IMG/VR virus record: IMGVR_UViG_3300025889_000380
Location: 1-36,593 of that record
Source: a virus
Reading direction: 5' to 3' (one strand)
DNA: 36,593 bases
In this document: positions 28,920-36,093 of the stretch, in pieces
Layout of the letters: each line of letters starts with the position of its first letter
Numbering within the stretch: position 1 is the stretch's first letter
Position numbers and translations under genes: made by a program
Notes under the pieces: model-generated
Database searches by the model: none
The model's input: only the letters and a program-made list of their open reading frames with translations
Told to the model about the DNA's origin: nothing

Positions 28920-29133
28920 GATTGATCGAATCATAGATATTGTTAAATCATATCTTAATGAAGAAATGCCAACGATGTCTATGGGACATGGAAAAATTGC
29001 TGGGAGTGATGAAGCTGGTGATGACCCTCCTATAAGAAATCGAAAAAAGAAAAGATATGTATATGCTGGTCGTGGTAGTAGAAAATTCTGGATAAACTAT
29101 CTCAAAACCTTTAACAAAAATGGAACAAGTTAG
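28906..29133 (+). CDS. small basic protein, possible packaged protein (75 aa)
   Basis: This 75-aa ORF begins with a helix ending in a gp21-like site (IVKSYLNEEMPTMSMGHGKI), then a Gly/Asp-rich stretch (AGSDEAGDDPP) and a basic C-terminus (NRKKKRYVYAGRGSRKFW). The order leader helix, TMSMGxGxIAG, basic tail recurs in small T4-like cyanophage proteins that I recall near structural genes. It overlaps the preceding gene by 14 bases and the following one by 14. Packaging is a hypothesis only. Confidence 0.6.
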   Translation: MEENKIDRIIDIVKSYLNEEMPTMSMGHGKIAGSDEAGDDPPIRNRKKKRYVYAGRGSRKFWINYLKTFNKNGTS

Positions 29134-29500
29134 GGTTGCAATACTGGAACAAAAGATTGGAGATGTAAAAGATATTATTATTAAAATTGATAATGCAATT
29201 GAAAAACTAAGCGAGGTAAATAGTAATGTGAGTAAGATGCTCGCAGTACATGAAGAAAGGATTACCAAGCAAGAAGAAACTGACAACATACTATTTTTTA
29301 AAATTGACAAACTCCGTGATAAAGTTGACCTCGATTATGACCGTATTGTGTCAAGAGTACAGACCATAGAAAAAAGAGTTTGGGTGGCAATAGGTGCTCT
29401 TGCCTGCCTTACTTTTTTGATGAGTGTTCCCACAGCACTCCAAATCTTGACACCACAACCTCAAAGTGCTATAGTGAAGAGCAGGAACTTTAAGGTTTGA
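29120..29500 (+). CDS. XhlA-like coiled-coil protein with C-terminal membrane helix
   Basis: This 126-aa protein has a long amphipathic coiled coil (VKDIIIKIDNAIEKLSEVNS onward to KLRDKVDLDYDRIVSRVQ) followed by one hydrophobic helix (VWVAIGALACLTFLMSVPTA, about 91-110) and a short tail. This is the layout of haemolysin XhlA-type and DUF7201-like phage proteins, some of which take part in lysis. Its position does not prove a lysis function. The stop comes 2 bases before gp61. Confidence 0.6.
   Translation: MEQVRVAILEQKIGDVKDIIIKIDNAIEKLSEVNSNVSKMLAVHEERITKQEETDNILFFKIDKLRDKVDLDYDRIVSRVQTIEKRVWVAIGALACLTFLMSVPTALQILTPQPQSAIVKSRNFKV
29447..29475 (+). promoter_or_regulatory. sigma-70-type promoter for gp61 (TTGACA-17-TATAGT)
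   Basis: TTGACA (29447-29452) and TATAGT (29470-29475) lie 17 bases apart within the end of the XhlA-like gene, 27 bases before the gp61 start. Confidence 0.55.
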
Positions 29501-29502
29501 TT

Positions 29503-30471
29503 ATGGATTTTGTTGATGTTAAATACATCAATTTGATATCTGCACGGTTTCAAAAGTTTAAGAAAGTTAAGAACAATCTTTATAACTTCAGATGTCCCAT
29601 TTGCGGAGATTCGCAAAAGAACAAGAATAAAGCAAGGGGATATTTGTATCAGGTAAAGAATAATACCAACTTTAAGTGTCACAACTGTGGAATTAATATA
29701 TCCTTTAATAATTTCCTAAAGCAAATTGATTCTGTAATCTACAAACAATATACTTTTGAAAAATTTAAAGATGGAAAGACTGGTAGAAACTTTACTGTAG
29801 AAGAACCAGTATTTAAGTTTAAAGCACCAAAGTTTAAACCTAAACTAAATTTACCAAAAGCATCAGAAAACCCTGACGCAAAGAAATATCTAGAAAGTAG
29901 AAAACTTAATCCGGATAAATTTTATTACACTGATAAATTTAAATCGTGGACAAATTCTTTAAAAGATGTCTTCGATGATACAACTAAAGATGAACCTAGG
30001 ATTATCATTCCTTTGTTCTATCAAGATACCCTCATTGGATTTCAAGGAAGATCACTTGGTCCTAGCAAAGTTAAATATATTACCGTAATGCTTAACGATG
30101 ACGCACCAAAAATCTACGGTCTCGATGAGATTGAAAAAGAAAAAACTGTATATATCACAGAAGGTCCATTCGACTCCACTTTCATTTCAAACGCGATTGC
30201 TCTTTGCGGAGCTGACGGTGATATTAGTAAGTGGGGTATTGGCGATTGTGTTTGGATCTATGATAACGAACCACGTAATGCAGAAATCCACAACAGAATC
30301 TCCTGTGTCATTGACAGAGGTGAGAAGGTTGTGATTTGGCCATCTTCCTTGAGAGAGAAAGACATTAATGATATGGTCCTTTCTGGACTAGATATTCAGT
30401 CTGTGATAGAATTAAATACTTATTCTGGATTAGAAGCAAAACTTAAATTTACTACCTGGAAGAAAATATGA
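29503..30471 (+). CDS. gp61: gp61 DNA primase
   Basis: This 322-aa protein is a DnaG-type primase. A zinc ribbon near the N-terminus has CPICGD and CHNCG; a TOPRIM domain follows with VYITEGPFDSTFISN (the conserved Glu and Asp) and later IYDNEPRN. Within the replisome gp61 rides on the gp41 helicase and lays RNA primers. The start is ATG 29503 (MDFVDVKYINL), 2 bases after the preceding stop; TTG 29497 would add two residues. A sigma-70-like promoter lies just upstream. The stop overlaps nrdA in an ATGA junction. Confidence 0.93.
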   Translation: MDFVDVKYINLISARFQKFKKVKNNLYNFRCPICGDSQKNKNKARGYLYQVKNNTNFKCHNCGINISFNNFLKQIDSVIYKQYTFEKFKDGKTGRNFTVEEPVFKFKAPKFKPKLNLPKASENPDAKKYLESRKLNPDKFYYTDKFKSWTNSLKDVFDDTTKDEPRIIIPLFYQDTLIGFQGRSLGPSKVKYITVMLNDDAPKIYGLDEIEKEKTVYITEGPFDSTFISNAIALCGADGDISKWGIGDCVWIYDNEPRNAEIHNRISCVIDRGEKVVIWPSSLREKDINDMVLSGLDIQSVIELNTYSGLEAKLKFTTWKKI

Positions 30472-32765
30472 GTAACGGCACCAAAGTTAAAAAGCGTGAT
30501 GGAAGAATTGAATCTCTTGACCTAGACAAGATGCATTTGATGGTTGAAGAGGCGTGTAGGGGTCTTGCAGGCGTCTCTGCAAGTCAAGTTGAAATGAAGT
30601 CTGGTATTCAATTTTATGATGGAATTACGACAGCAGAGATTCAGGAAATTCTAATTCGTGCTGCTTCTGATTTGATTGATTTAGATCACCCAAACTATCA
30701 GTTTGTTGCCGCAAGGTTACTTCTCTTTTCTGTTCGTAAGCAACTTTATGGGAAGATGAAGGAACTTCCTACTCTGGAGCAGCATATTGTTGATTGTGTT
30801 TCTGCAGAGGTTTATGATCATGACATCTACAATAAGTATTCTCAAGAAGAGATTGCTCGTGCTGATTCGTATATTGATCATGAGCGTGACATGCTATTCA
30901 CTTATGCGGGTCTACGTCAGGTCGTTGATAAGTACCTCGTGCAAGATCGAAGTAGTGGTGGTGTATATGAAACTCCACAGTTTATGTACATGATGATTGC
31001 TCTGACTATCTTTGCAGAGTATCCAAAAGAAACCAGAATGTCATACGTTAGGAGATACTATGACGCAATCTCAAAGCACAAAATCAACATTCCCACACCT
31101 ATCATGGCGGGAGTGCGAACTCCGCTTAGACAATTTGCTAGCTGTGTCCTTGTTGATGTTGATGACACCCTCGATAGTATCTTTAGTTCTGATATGGCTA
31201 TTGGCCGATACGTTGCACAGAGGGCGGGAATCGGCATCAACGCTGGTAGGATCCGTGGCATCAACAGCAAAATCAGAGGGGGAGAAGTTCAACACACGGG
31301 TGTTGTACCATTTCTCAAGAAGTTTGAAGCGACTGTCAGATGTTGTACGCAAAATGGCATACGAGGTGGATCCGCGACAGTCCACTTCCCAATCTGGCAC
31401 CAAGAAATAGAGGACATTCTTGTTCTTAAGAATAATAAGGGAACGGAAGATAATCGTGTCCGTAAACTTGATTACTCTATTCAGATTTCCAAGTTGTTCT
31501 ATGAAAGATTTATTCAAGACGGTGAAATTTCTCTTTTCTCCCCGCATGATGTACCTGGACTTTATGATTCTTTCGGATTCCCTGAGTTTGATGATCTCTA
31601 CTGTGCATATGAAAAGAATTCGTCCATTCCGAAAAAAACTGTTAAAGCACAAGAACTCATCCTTAACCTTCTTAAGGAACGTGCAGAAACGGGCCGAATC
31701 TATATCATGAACATCGACCACTGTAATTCACACTCTTCCTTCAAGGATAAGGTGAATATGAGTAATCTGTGTCAGGAAATCACTCTGCCTACAGATCCTC
31801 TACAGCACATTGATGATGAAATCGGAGAAATTGCTCTGTGTATTCTTTCTGCTATTAATGTTGGCAAAGTAAAATCTGATGATGAACTTGAGGAACTCTG
31901 TGACCTTTCTGTTCGTGGGTTAGAAGAGTTGATTGACTATCAAAAGTACCCCATAGTAGCGGCAGAAATCGCCACTAAGGCCCGTCGTTCTCTTGGTATA
32001 GGGTTTATTGGTCTAGCACACTATTTGGCAAAACTTGGATATAATTATGATTCACAGGAAGCCTGGGATGCTGTTCACGGACTCTCTGAGTCTTTCCAAT
32101 TCTATCTTCTGAAAGCTTCTAATCGGATTGCCAAAGAAAAAGGTTATTGCGAATACTTTGGGCGCACTAAGTATGCTGATGGCATCCTTCCTATTGATAC
32201 ATACAAAAAGGATGTAGACGAAATTTCATCTATTAAGTATCAACATGATTGGGAAGGTCTTAGAGCATCTATCCTGGAGCACGGTCTCCGACACAGCACA
32301 CTGTCCGCACAGATGCCATCGGAGAGCAGTTCCGTTGTGTCAAACGCAACTAATGGAATCGAACCTCCACGCGGGTTCTTGTCCATTAAGAAAAGTAAGA
32401 AAGGGCCACTCAAACAGATTGTTCCCCAGTATCATACTCTTAAGAATGCTTATACGCTTCTTTGGGATATGCCTAGCAATAATGGGTATATTAATATTGT
32501 CTCTGTTATGCAAAAGTTCTTTGATCAAGCGATTTCTGGAAACTGGTCTTATAATCCAGAGAACTATCCAGACAATGAAGTTCCTGTCTCAGTTATGGCA
32601 AATGACTTTTTGACTACATACAAGTACGGGTGGAAAACTTCTTACTATCAAAACACACATGATATGAAGAGTGATGAGGTAGAAGATGAAAAACCCAATC
32701 TTCAAGATTTGCTAAGTGAGTTAAGTTCAGTAGAGGAGGGAGAGTGTGAATCCTGTGCAGTTTAA
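30468..32765 (+). CDS. nrdA: NrdA ribonucleotide reductase class I, large subunit
   Basis: This 765-aa protein starts with an ATP-cone-like region (KVKKRDGRIESLDLDKMH). It contains the redox Cys in FASCVLVDVDDT, the catalytic NLCQE (Asn, Cys, Glu), the DHCNSH segment and a C-terminal Cys pair (ECESCAV) that recycles the active site. With NrdB it reduces ribonucleotides to supply dNTPs for phage replication. It is translationally coupled to gp61 on one side, and the nrdB start lies inside its final codons. The reading frame is intact with no intron or intein. Confidence 0.95.
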   Translation: MSNGTKVKKRDGRIESLDLDKMHLMVEEACRGLAGVSASQVEMKSGIQFYDGITTAEIQEILIRAASDLIDLDHPNYQFVAARLLLFSVRKQLYGKMKELPTLEQHIVDCVSAEVYDHDIYNKYSQEEIARADSYIDHERDMLFTYAGLRQVVDKYLVQDRSSGGVYETPQFMYMMIALTIFAEYPKETRMSYVRRYYDAISKHKINIPTPIMAGVRTPLRQFASCVLVDVDDTLDSIFSSDMAIGRYVAQRAGIGINAGRIRGINSKIRGGEVQHTGVVPFLKKFEATVRCCTQNGIRGGSATVHFPIWHQEIEDILVLKNNKGTEDNRVRKLDYSIQISKLFYERFIQDGEISLFSPHDVPGLYDSFGFPEFDDLYCAYEKNSSIPKKTVKAQELILNLLKERAETGRIYIMNIDHCNSHSSFKDKVNMSNLCQEITLPTDPLQHIDDEIGEIALCILSAINVGKVKSDDELEELCDLSVRGLEELIDYQKYPIVAAEIATKARRSLGIGFIGLAHYLAKLGYNYDSQEAWDAVHGLSESFQFYLLKASNRIAKEKGYCEYFGRTKYADGILPIDTYKKDVDEISSIKYQHDWEGLRASILEHGLRHSTLSAQMPSESSSVVSNATNGIEPPRGFLSIKKSKKGPLKQIVPQYHTLKNAYTLLWDMPSNNGYINIVSVMQKFFDQAISGNWSYNPENYPDNEVPVSVMANDFLTTYKYGWKTSYYQNTHDMKSDEVEDEKPNLQDLLSELSSVEEGECESCAV

Positions 32766-33936
32766 GATTTCTTCAACAGAAGAACCCCAAACAAATATTA
32801 AAGGAATGACAGTTTTTAATACTGATCAAGTGAATACTAAAAAACAACCAATGTTTTTTGGAAAACCTTTGGGAGTTCAAAGATATGATTCATACAAATA
32901 TCCTGTATTCGATAAACTAACAACTCAGCAATTAGGATACTTCTGGAGACCTGAAGAGGTATCTCTCCAGAAGGATCGTGGAGACTATCAAACACTTCGT
33001 CCTGAGCAGAAGCATATCTATACTTCTAACCTGAAGTATCAGATTATGCTTGATTCTATTCAGGGTCGTGGACCTGGTATGGCATTTATTCCATATTGCT
33101 CACTTCCTGAATTGGAAGCATGTATGGAGGTGTGGGGATTCATGGAAATGATTCACTCACGCTCATATACCTACATTATTAAAAATGTATATTCTGACCC
33201 AAGTGAGGTGTTTGATAAGATTGTGACTGATGAACGCATTCTGGAACGTGCTAAGAGCGTTACGGAATCATATGATGACTTTATTCAATCATCTCAACAG
33301 TATGGTGTATCCGATGCTTGGATGCACAATCTTGAAGGAGTATCATACGCAAAAGAAACACTCAACGATGTCAAACGAAAACTGTACAGAGCAGTCGCCA
33401 ACGTTAACATTCTTGAAGGTATTCGCTTCTACGTTAGTTTTGCTTGTAGTTTCGCCTTTGGCGAACTTAAGCTTATGGAAGGATCCGCTAAAATCATCTC
33501 TCTCATCGCAAGAGACGAAAACCAACATCTAGCCATTACACAGAATATTCTGAATAAGTGGCGTGATGGTGATGATCCAGAAATGAAGCAGATTATGAAA
33601 GAAGAGGAGGAGTGGACGTATGCTATGTTTGATCGTGCTGTAAATGAAGAAAAAAGATGGGCAGATTATCTGTTCAAAGATGGCAGCATGATTGGACTTA
33701 ACGACAAACTTCTTCAACAATACGTAGAGTGGATTGCAAACCGAAGACTTAAAGCAATTGGGTTAAAGCCCCAATACGATATCGCAGCAAACAATAACCC
33801 ACTTCCTTGGACTCAGCACTGGATTTCTTCCAAAGGTCTTCAGGTTGCTCCCCAGGAAACTGAGGTAGAATCATATGTAGTTGGCGGAATCAAACAAGAT
33901 GTTACCAAAAATACTTTCTCAGGATTCAAACTATGA
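32746..33936 (+). CDS. nrdB: NrdB ribonucleotide reductase class I, small subunit
   Basis: This 396-aa protein carries the di-iron/tyrosyl radical site: EMIHSRSYTYI (Glu, His and radical Tyr in the E-x2-H-x3-Y pattern) and later ARDENQHLAITQN (the second ExxH). The conserved core begins at MTVFNTDQVNTKKQPMFFGK. I use the GTG at 32746 because GAGGAGGG stands 6 bases before it; the ATG at 32806 has a purine run too close to act as a ribosome site. If 32806 were used the protein would be 376 aa. The start overlaps the nrdA end by 20 bases, so the two subunits are coupled. Confidence 0.94.
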   Translation: MNPVQFKISSTEEPQTNIKGMTVFNTDQVNTKKQPMFFGKPLGVQRYDSYKYPVFDKLTTQQLGYFWRPEEVSLQKDRGDYQTLRPEQKHIYTSNLKYQIMLDSIQGRGPGMAFIPYCSLPELEACMEVWGFMEMIHSRSYTYIIKNVYSDPSEVFDKIVTDERILERAKSVTESYDDFIQSSQQYGVSDAWMHNLEGVSYAKETLNDVKRKLYRAVANVNILEGIRFYVSFACSFAFGELKLMEGSAKIISLIARDENQHLAITQNILNKWRDGDDPEMKQIMKEEEEWTYAMFDRAVNEEKRWADYLFKDGSMIGLNDKLLQQYVEWIANRRLKAIGLKPQYDIAANNNPLPWTQHWISSKGLQVAPQETEVESYVVGGIKQDVTKNTFSGFKL

Positions 33937-34051
33937 TGAATGGTGCGAACAGGAAATCATGAATGCCTATATTGAGGCAGCAGAGTGTGATGAATATTTG
34001 TTTGGTGATTATGACTATTGTAAAGAATGGGGAGTAGGCATAACTACTTAA
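33899..34051 (+). CDS. small acidic hypothetical protein after nrdB (50 aa)
   Basis: This 50-aa ORF (MLPKILSQDSNYDEWCEQEI) overlaps the nrdB end by 38 bases and is rich in Asp, Glu, Tyr and Cys (AAECDEYLFGDYDYCKEWG). A shorter version from ATG 33959 has 30 residues. It lacks the CPxC site of a glutaredoxin, which otherwise often follows nrdB. A terminator comes right after it. No family is recognised. Confidence 0.45.
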   Translation: MLPKILSQDSNYDEWCEQEIMNAYIEAAECDEYLFGDYDYCKEWGVGITT

Positions 34052-34061
34052 TATTATAGAT

Positions 34062-34087
34062 AGAGGAGGTAACACTCCTCTTTTTTA
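34062..34087 (+). terminator. rho-independent terminator after the nrdB unit
   Basis: GAGGAG / CTCCTC with a 6-nt loop is followed by six T. It ends the gp61-nrdA-nrdB transcript. Confidence 0.85.
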
Positions 34088-34104
34088 TTGTGTCAAAAAA
34101 CCAA

Positions 34105-34248
34105 ATGAGCAAAGACGAATTTAAGATTCGTATTTTAAAATTAAAAGCACAGTTATATGACGATCCAACTTGGCATTCTAATCCCAAAGATCTTGCTAAT
34201 AAATATCTGAACAAGGTTCTTGATATGCTTGATGAGTACAGATATTGA
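34105..34248 (+). CDS. small hypothetical protein (47 aa)
   Basis: This 47-aa ORF (MSKDEFKIRILKLKAQLYDD) is helical and amphipathic, with a second helix near the end (NKYLNKVLDMLDEYRY). An in-frame GTG at 34090 would add five residues. It overlaps the start of the GIY-YIG gene by 17 bases. I recognise no family. Confidence 0.5.
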   Translation: MSKDEFKIRILKLKAQLYDDPTWHSNPKDLANKYLNKVLDMLDEYRY

Positions 34249-34675
34249 CTATGAAAACCCTTGGTTTTATAATGGTAAACCTTTTACCAGCGATGATATT
34301 GGGGACTACTTTGGCTTTGTTTATCTCATTACCAATAAGTCCAACAACAGAAAATACATTGGGAGGAAATATCTGTGGCAGTTCAGAACTCCTAAAGGCA
34401 AAAAAAGAAAAGTAAAATCGGAATCTGATTGGAAAAACTATTATGGGTCTTGTCCGGAACTTAAAGAAGACATTGGTAAATTTGGCAGAGAAAATTTTAG
34501 TAGAACTATCTTATCATTACATAAAACAAAGGGCAAAACAAACTATGAGGAGACCCGACAACTCTTCGTCAACAATGTCCTCACAGAAGCCCTTGACACG
34601 GGAGAACCAGCATTCTACAATTCGAATGTATTGTCCAGATATTTCAGAAAAGACTACTATGGTAATGACGACTGA
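34232..34675 (+). CDS. GIY-YIG nuclease-domain protein
   Basis: The central part of this 147-aa protein has a clear GIY-YIG motif: GFVYLITNKSNNRKYIGRKY, followed by basic residues, Tyr-Gly in WKNYYGSC and the conserved Glu in NYEETRQL. It lacks the NUMOD3 tails of the homing endonucleases at 817 and 18475 and sits in a run of small coupled genes, so it may be a resident phage nuclease (for repair, recombination or host DNA degradation), not a mobile element. The start is ATG 34232; an in-frame TTG at 34220 is less likely. The gene overlaps its neighbours on both sides. Confidence 0.8.
   Translation: MSTDIDYENPWFYNGKPFTSDDIGDYFGFVYLITNKSNNRKYIGRKYLWQFRTPKGKKRKVKSESDWKNYYGSCPELKEDIGKFGRENFSRTILSLHKTKGKTNYEETRQLFVNNVLTEALDTGEPAFYNSNVLSRYFRKDYYGNDD
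34593..34621 (+). promoter_or_regulatory. sigma-70-type promoter (TTGACA-17-TACAAT)
   Basis: TTGACA (34593-34598) and TACAAT (34616-34621) with a 17-base spacer lie inside the GIY-YIG gene, 44 bases before the 55-aa ORF. Confidence 0.5.
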
Positions 34676-34832
34676 GGACATTGTTGGACATGTGCGAGAG
34701 TGGTCTCTTGACCGTGCTGCTGATATGAGTGTTTCAAAAGAGGATGCAAGGTCTATTCTTGCGGAGTTTTATGAGTGGATTGAACCCGAAGGAGATGAAC
34801 TTGAGATTGTTTCTTTAGAATCCGAAGATTAA
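34665..34832 (+). CDS. small acidic hypothetical protein (55 aa)
   Basis: The 55-aa product (MTTEDIVGHVREWSLDRAAD) is helical and acidic at the C-terminus (PEGDELEIVSLESED). It overlaps the GIY-YIG gene by 11 bases; an alternative start at 34659 adds two residues. A sigma-70-like promoter lies within the preceding gene. No family is recognised. Confidence 0.6.
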   Translation: MTTEDIVGHVREWSLDRAADMSVSKEDARSILAEFYEWIEPEGDELEIVSLESED

Positions 34833-34835
34833 TTT

Positions 34836-34843
34836 TATAAATA
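34836..34843 (+). promoter_or_regulatory. late promoter box TATAAATA
   Basis: TATAAATA lies 21 bases before the ATG at 34865. Confidence 0.6.
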
Positions 34844-34864
34844 AGAAGCAAATGTGCAATTATT

Positions 34865-35077
34865 ATGACTGAACAGCAAGAACATCTTACAAATCTTCTT
34901 AAGCAAAGACAAGCACTTAAGGAAGAATATGAACAACTATCTGCTTTATTAACAACAAAAAGAGATTTACTTCTTAGAGTTGATGGTGCTATTGAATATC
35001 TTTCTCAAATCGGAGTGACTGTAGCAGAACCAGTAGATGGGTCTGATGAAGATGAAAAAGAGATCGCAGAAGAATGA
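34865..35077 (+). CDS. small coiled-coil protein (70 aa)
   Basis: The protein (MTEQQEHLTNLLKQRQALKE) is a continuous coiled coil for its first 50 residues with regular Leu spacing (EYEQLSALLTTKRDLLLRVD), then a short strand and a very acidic tail (DGSDEDEKEIAEE). A late promoter precedes it. It may be a virion or assembly accessory protein. No family is recognised. Confidence 0.65.
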   Translation: MTEQQEHLTNLLKQRQALKEEYEQLSALLTTKRDLLLRVDGAIEYLSQIGVTVAEPVDGSDEDEKEIAEE

Positions 35078-35088
35078 TGTGATAAAAT

Positions 35089-35096
35089 AATAAATA
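35089..35096 (+). promoter_or_regulatory. possible late promoter box AATAAATA
   Basis: AATAAATA lies 38 bases before the ORF at 35127, but a terminator hairpin falls between them, so its use is uncertain. Confidence 0.35.
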
Positions 35097-35097
35097 T

Positions 35098-35127
35098 AGG
35101 GGAGTGGTTGCTACTCCTCTTTTTTTA
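35098..35127 (+). terminator. rho-independent terminator
   Basis: AGGGGAGT pairs with ACTCCTCT (one G-U pair) around a 7-nt loop, followed by seven T. Confidence 0.8.
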
Positions 35128-35261
35128 TGTTTAATTTTAACTTTGGAAAGAAGAGACCTGATAAGAAGCAGATAATCCTTATAAGCATCATACTCAGTGG
35201 TATTGTAGTGACCCTCCTCAATGCACAGGAGCGTCACAGGAGCGCCTCTGGGACCTCCTAG
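35127..35261 (+). CDS. small membrane or secreted protein (44 aa)
   Basis: This ORF (MFNFNFGKKRPDKKQIILIS) has a basic N-terminus, one hydrophobic segment (QIILISIILSGIVVTLL, about 15-31) and the sequence NAQERHR after it, which could be a signal-peptide end or a membrane anchor. The start codon directly follows the T-run of a terminator, so it has no normal ribosome site and may rely on another promoter. The next ORF starts inside it in another frame. Confidence 0.5.
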   Translation: MFNFNFGKKRPDKKQIILISIILSGIVVTLLNAQERHRSASGTS

Positions 35262-35514
35262 ACGAGGTTTAGGTCCTCAGACCATAATCAACGATGTTCT
35301 ACTTCAAGATCCTGGTGTTCTGGAGAGGAGAGTTGAGAGAGATGTGGATAAGGCGATTCGTGAGTATGGACGCTTGACAGAGGGTTCTAATGACAGTAGA
35401 CTACCTTTGTCCCGGTTGATAGAGAAATCTCCAGATAACTCTGAGGCTCAAAAACTATTAGGAGGTGAAATGAGGTTATGTGCTCCATGGGTTGACGATT
35501 GCAAAGAGGAGTGA
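35221..35514 (+). CDS. hypothetical protein overlapping the membrane ORF (97 aa)
   Basis: This 97-aa ORF begins 41 bases before the end of the 44-aa membrane ORF, in a different frame. It has a Pro/Gly/Arg-rich start (GAPLGPPRRGLGP), a charged helix (VLERRVERDVDKAIREYGRL) and two Cys near the end (LCAPWVDDCKEE). The nested overlap recalls Rz/Rz1 spanin pairs, but there is no lipobox, so I do not call it a spanin. Its stop is 2 bases before an endonuclease inverted repeat. Confidence 0.55.
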   Translation: MHRSVTGAPLGPPRRGLGPQTIINDVLLQDPGVLERRVERDVDKAIREYGRLTEGSNDSRLPLSRLIEKSPDNSEAQKLLGGEMRLCAPWVDDCKEE

Positions 35515-35516
35515 TA

Positions 35517-35567
35517 ATATTGGAACCTAGTATTATTATAAATAATATTAGTTATATGTTCCAATAT
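35517..35567 (+). repeat. 10-bp perfect inverted repeat enclosing a late promoter and masking the HNH start
   Basis: ATATTGGAAC (35517-35526) pairs perfectly with GTTCCAATAT (35558-35567); the first two bases of the HNH ATG lie in the right arm. The 31-nt loop contains the late box in a nested palindrome (TATTATT / AATAATA). Read-through RNA would hide the start codon; RNA started inside the loop would not. Confidence 0.85.
35537..35544 (+). promoter_or_regulatory. late promoter box TATAAATA within hairpin loop
   Basis: TATAAATA lies in the loop of the 35517-35567 repeat, 21 bases before the HNH start. Confidence 0.65.
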
Positions 35568-36030
35568 GAATGCTTGCTTAAAGTGTGGTAATCCAACTAA
35601 AACTAAATTTTGTGGTAGAAGTTGTGCCAATTCTTATAATAATAGAGTTAGCCCAAAAAGAAAACCAGAACATAAATGTTTAGATTGTGGAAAACTTATT
35701 AACGCACAAAGAGCAAGATGTAAAAAGCATTACCTTGAATGGTTAAAAACCAAAGAGGTAAAGGATATGACATTGACAGAAGCAATCTATGAAAAACATC
35801 ATAGGTCTTCTGCATATGCATTAGTACGCACTAGAGCAAGAGCAATCGCTAAGAAATTGGGGCTTGACACTTGCGAAAAGTGCGGTTATAATAAACATGT
35901 TGAGATTGCTCATAAAAAAGGAATTTCAACTTTTGAAGGAGATACACTTATAAGTGTTATAAACTCCAAAGAAAACCTAATGGCATTATGTCCTAATTGT
36001 CATTGGGAATATGATAATATGCCCCTGTAG
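35566..36030 (+). CDS. HNH endonuclease with zinc knuckles, ending inside tRNA-Arg
   Basis: This 154-aa protein begins with two zinc knuckles (CLKCGNPTKTKFCGRSC and HKCLDCGKLINAQRARC). A basic helix follows (RTRARAIAKKLG), then a Cys-rich HNH module: CEKCGYNKHVEIAHKKG, then NLMALCPNCHWEYDN. Its last ten bases, including the TAG stop, are the first ten bases of tRNA-Arg, so gene and tRNA are fused end to end. This is what precise insertion beside a tRNA target would give. A consensus sigma-70 promoter lies within its coding sequence at 35864. Confidence 0.85.
   Translation: MNACLKCGNPTKTKFCGRSCANSYNNRVSPKRKPEHKCLDCGKLINAQRARCKKHYLEWLKTKEVKDMTLTEAIYEKHHRSSAYALVRTRARAIAKKLGLDTCEKCGYNKHVEIAHKKGISTFEGDTLISVINSKENLMALCPNCHWEYDNMPL
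35864..35892 (+). promoter_or_regulatory. perfect-consensus sigma-70 promoter for the tRNA cluster (TTGACA-17-TATAAT)
   Basis: TTGACA (35864-35869) and TATAAT (35887-35892) match consensus at all twelve positions with a 17-base spacer. It lies inside the HNH gene, 128 bases before tRNA-Arg. Confidence 0.65.
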
Positions 36031-36093
36031 CTCAGGAGATAGAGCATCGCTCTTCTAAAGCGTTGGTCGTGGGTGCAAATCCTACCAGGGGTG
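36021..36093 (+). tRNA. tRNA-Arg (anticodon TCT)
   Basis: The acceptor GCCCCTG pairs with CAGGGGT (terminal G-U). The D arm is GCTC/GAGC; the anticodon arm CGCT/AGCG with a T-T top mismatch holds loop CTTCTAA (anticodon TCT); the T arm GTGGG/CCTAC holds TGCAAAT. The discriminator is G and CCA is not encoded. The T-loop departs from TTC consensus (TGCAAAT). The first ten bases overlap the HNH gene. Confidence 0.93.

Noticed and set aside
33899-34051. Glutaredoxin partner of NrdAB
   Set aside because: The ORF lacks a CPxC motif and is too short and acidic.
35127-35514. Rz/Rz1 spanin pair
   Set aside because: The nested arrangement fits, but there is no lipobox Cys in the second ORF and no periplasmic coiled coil in the first.
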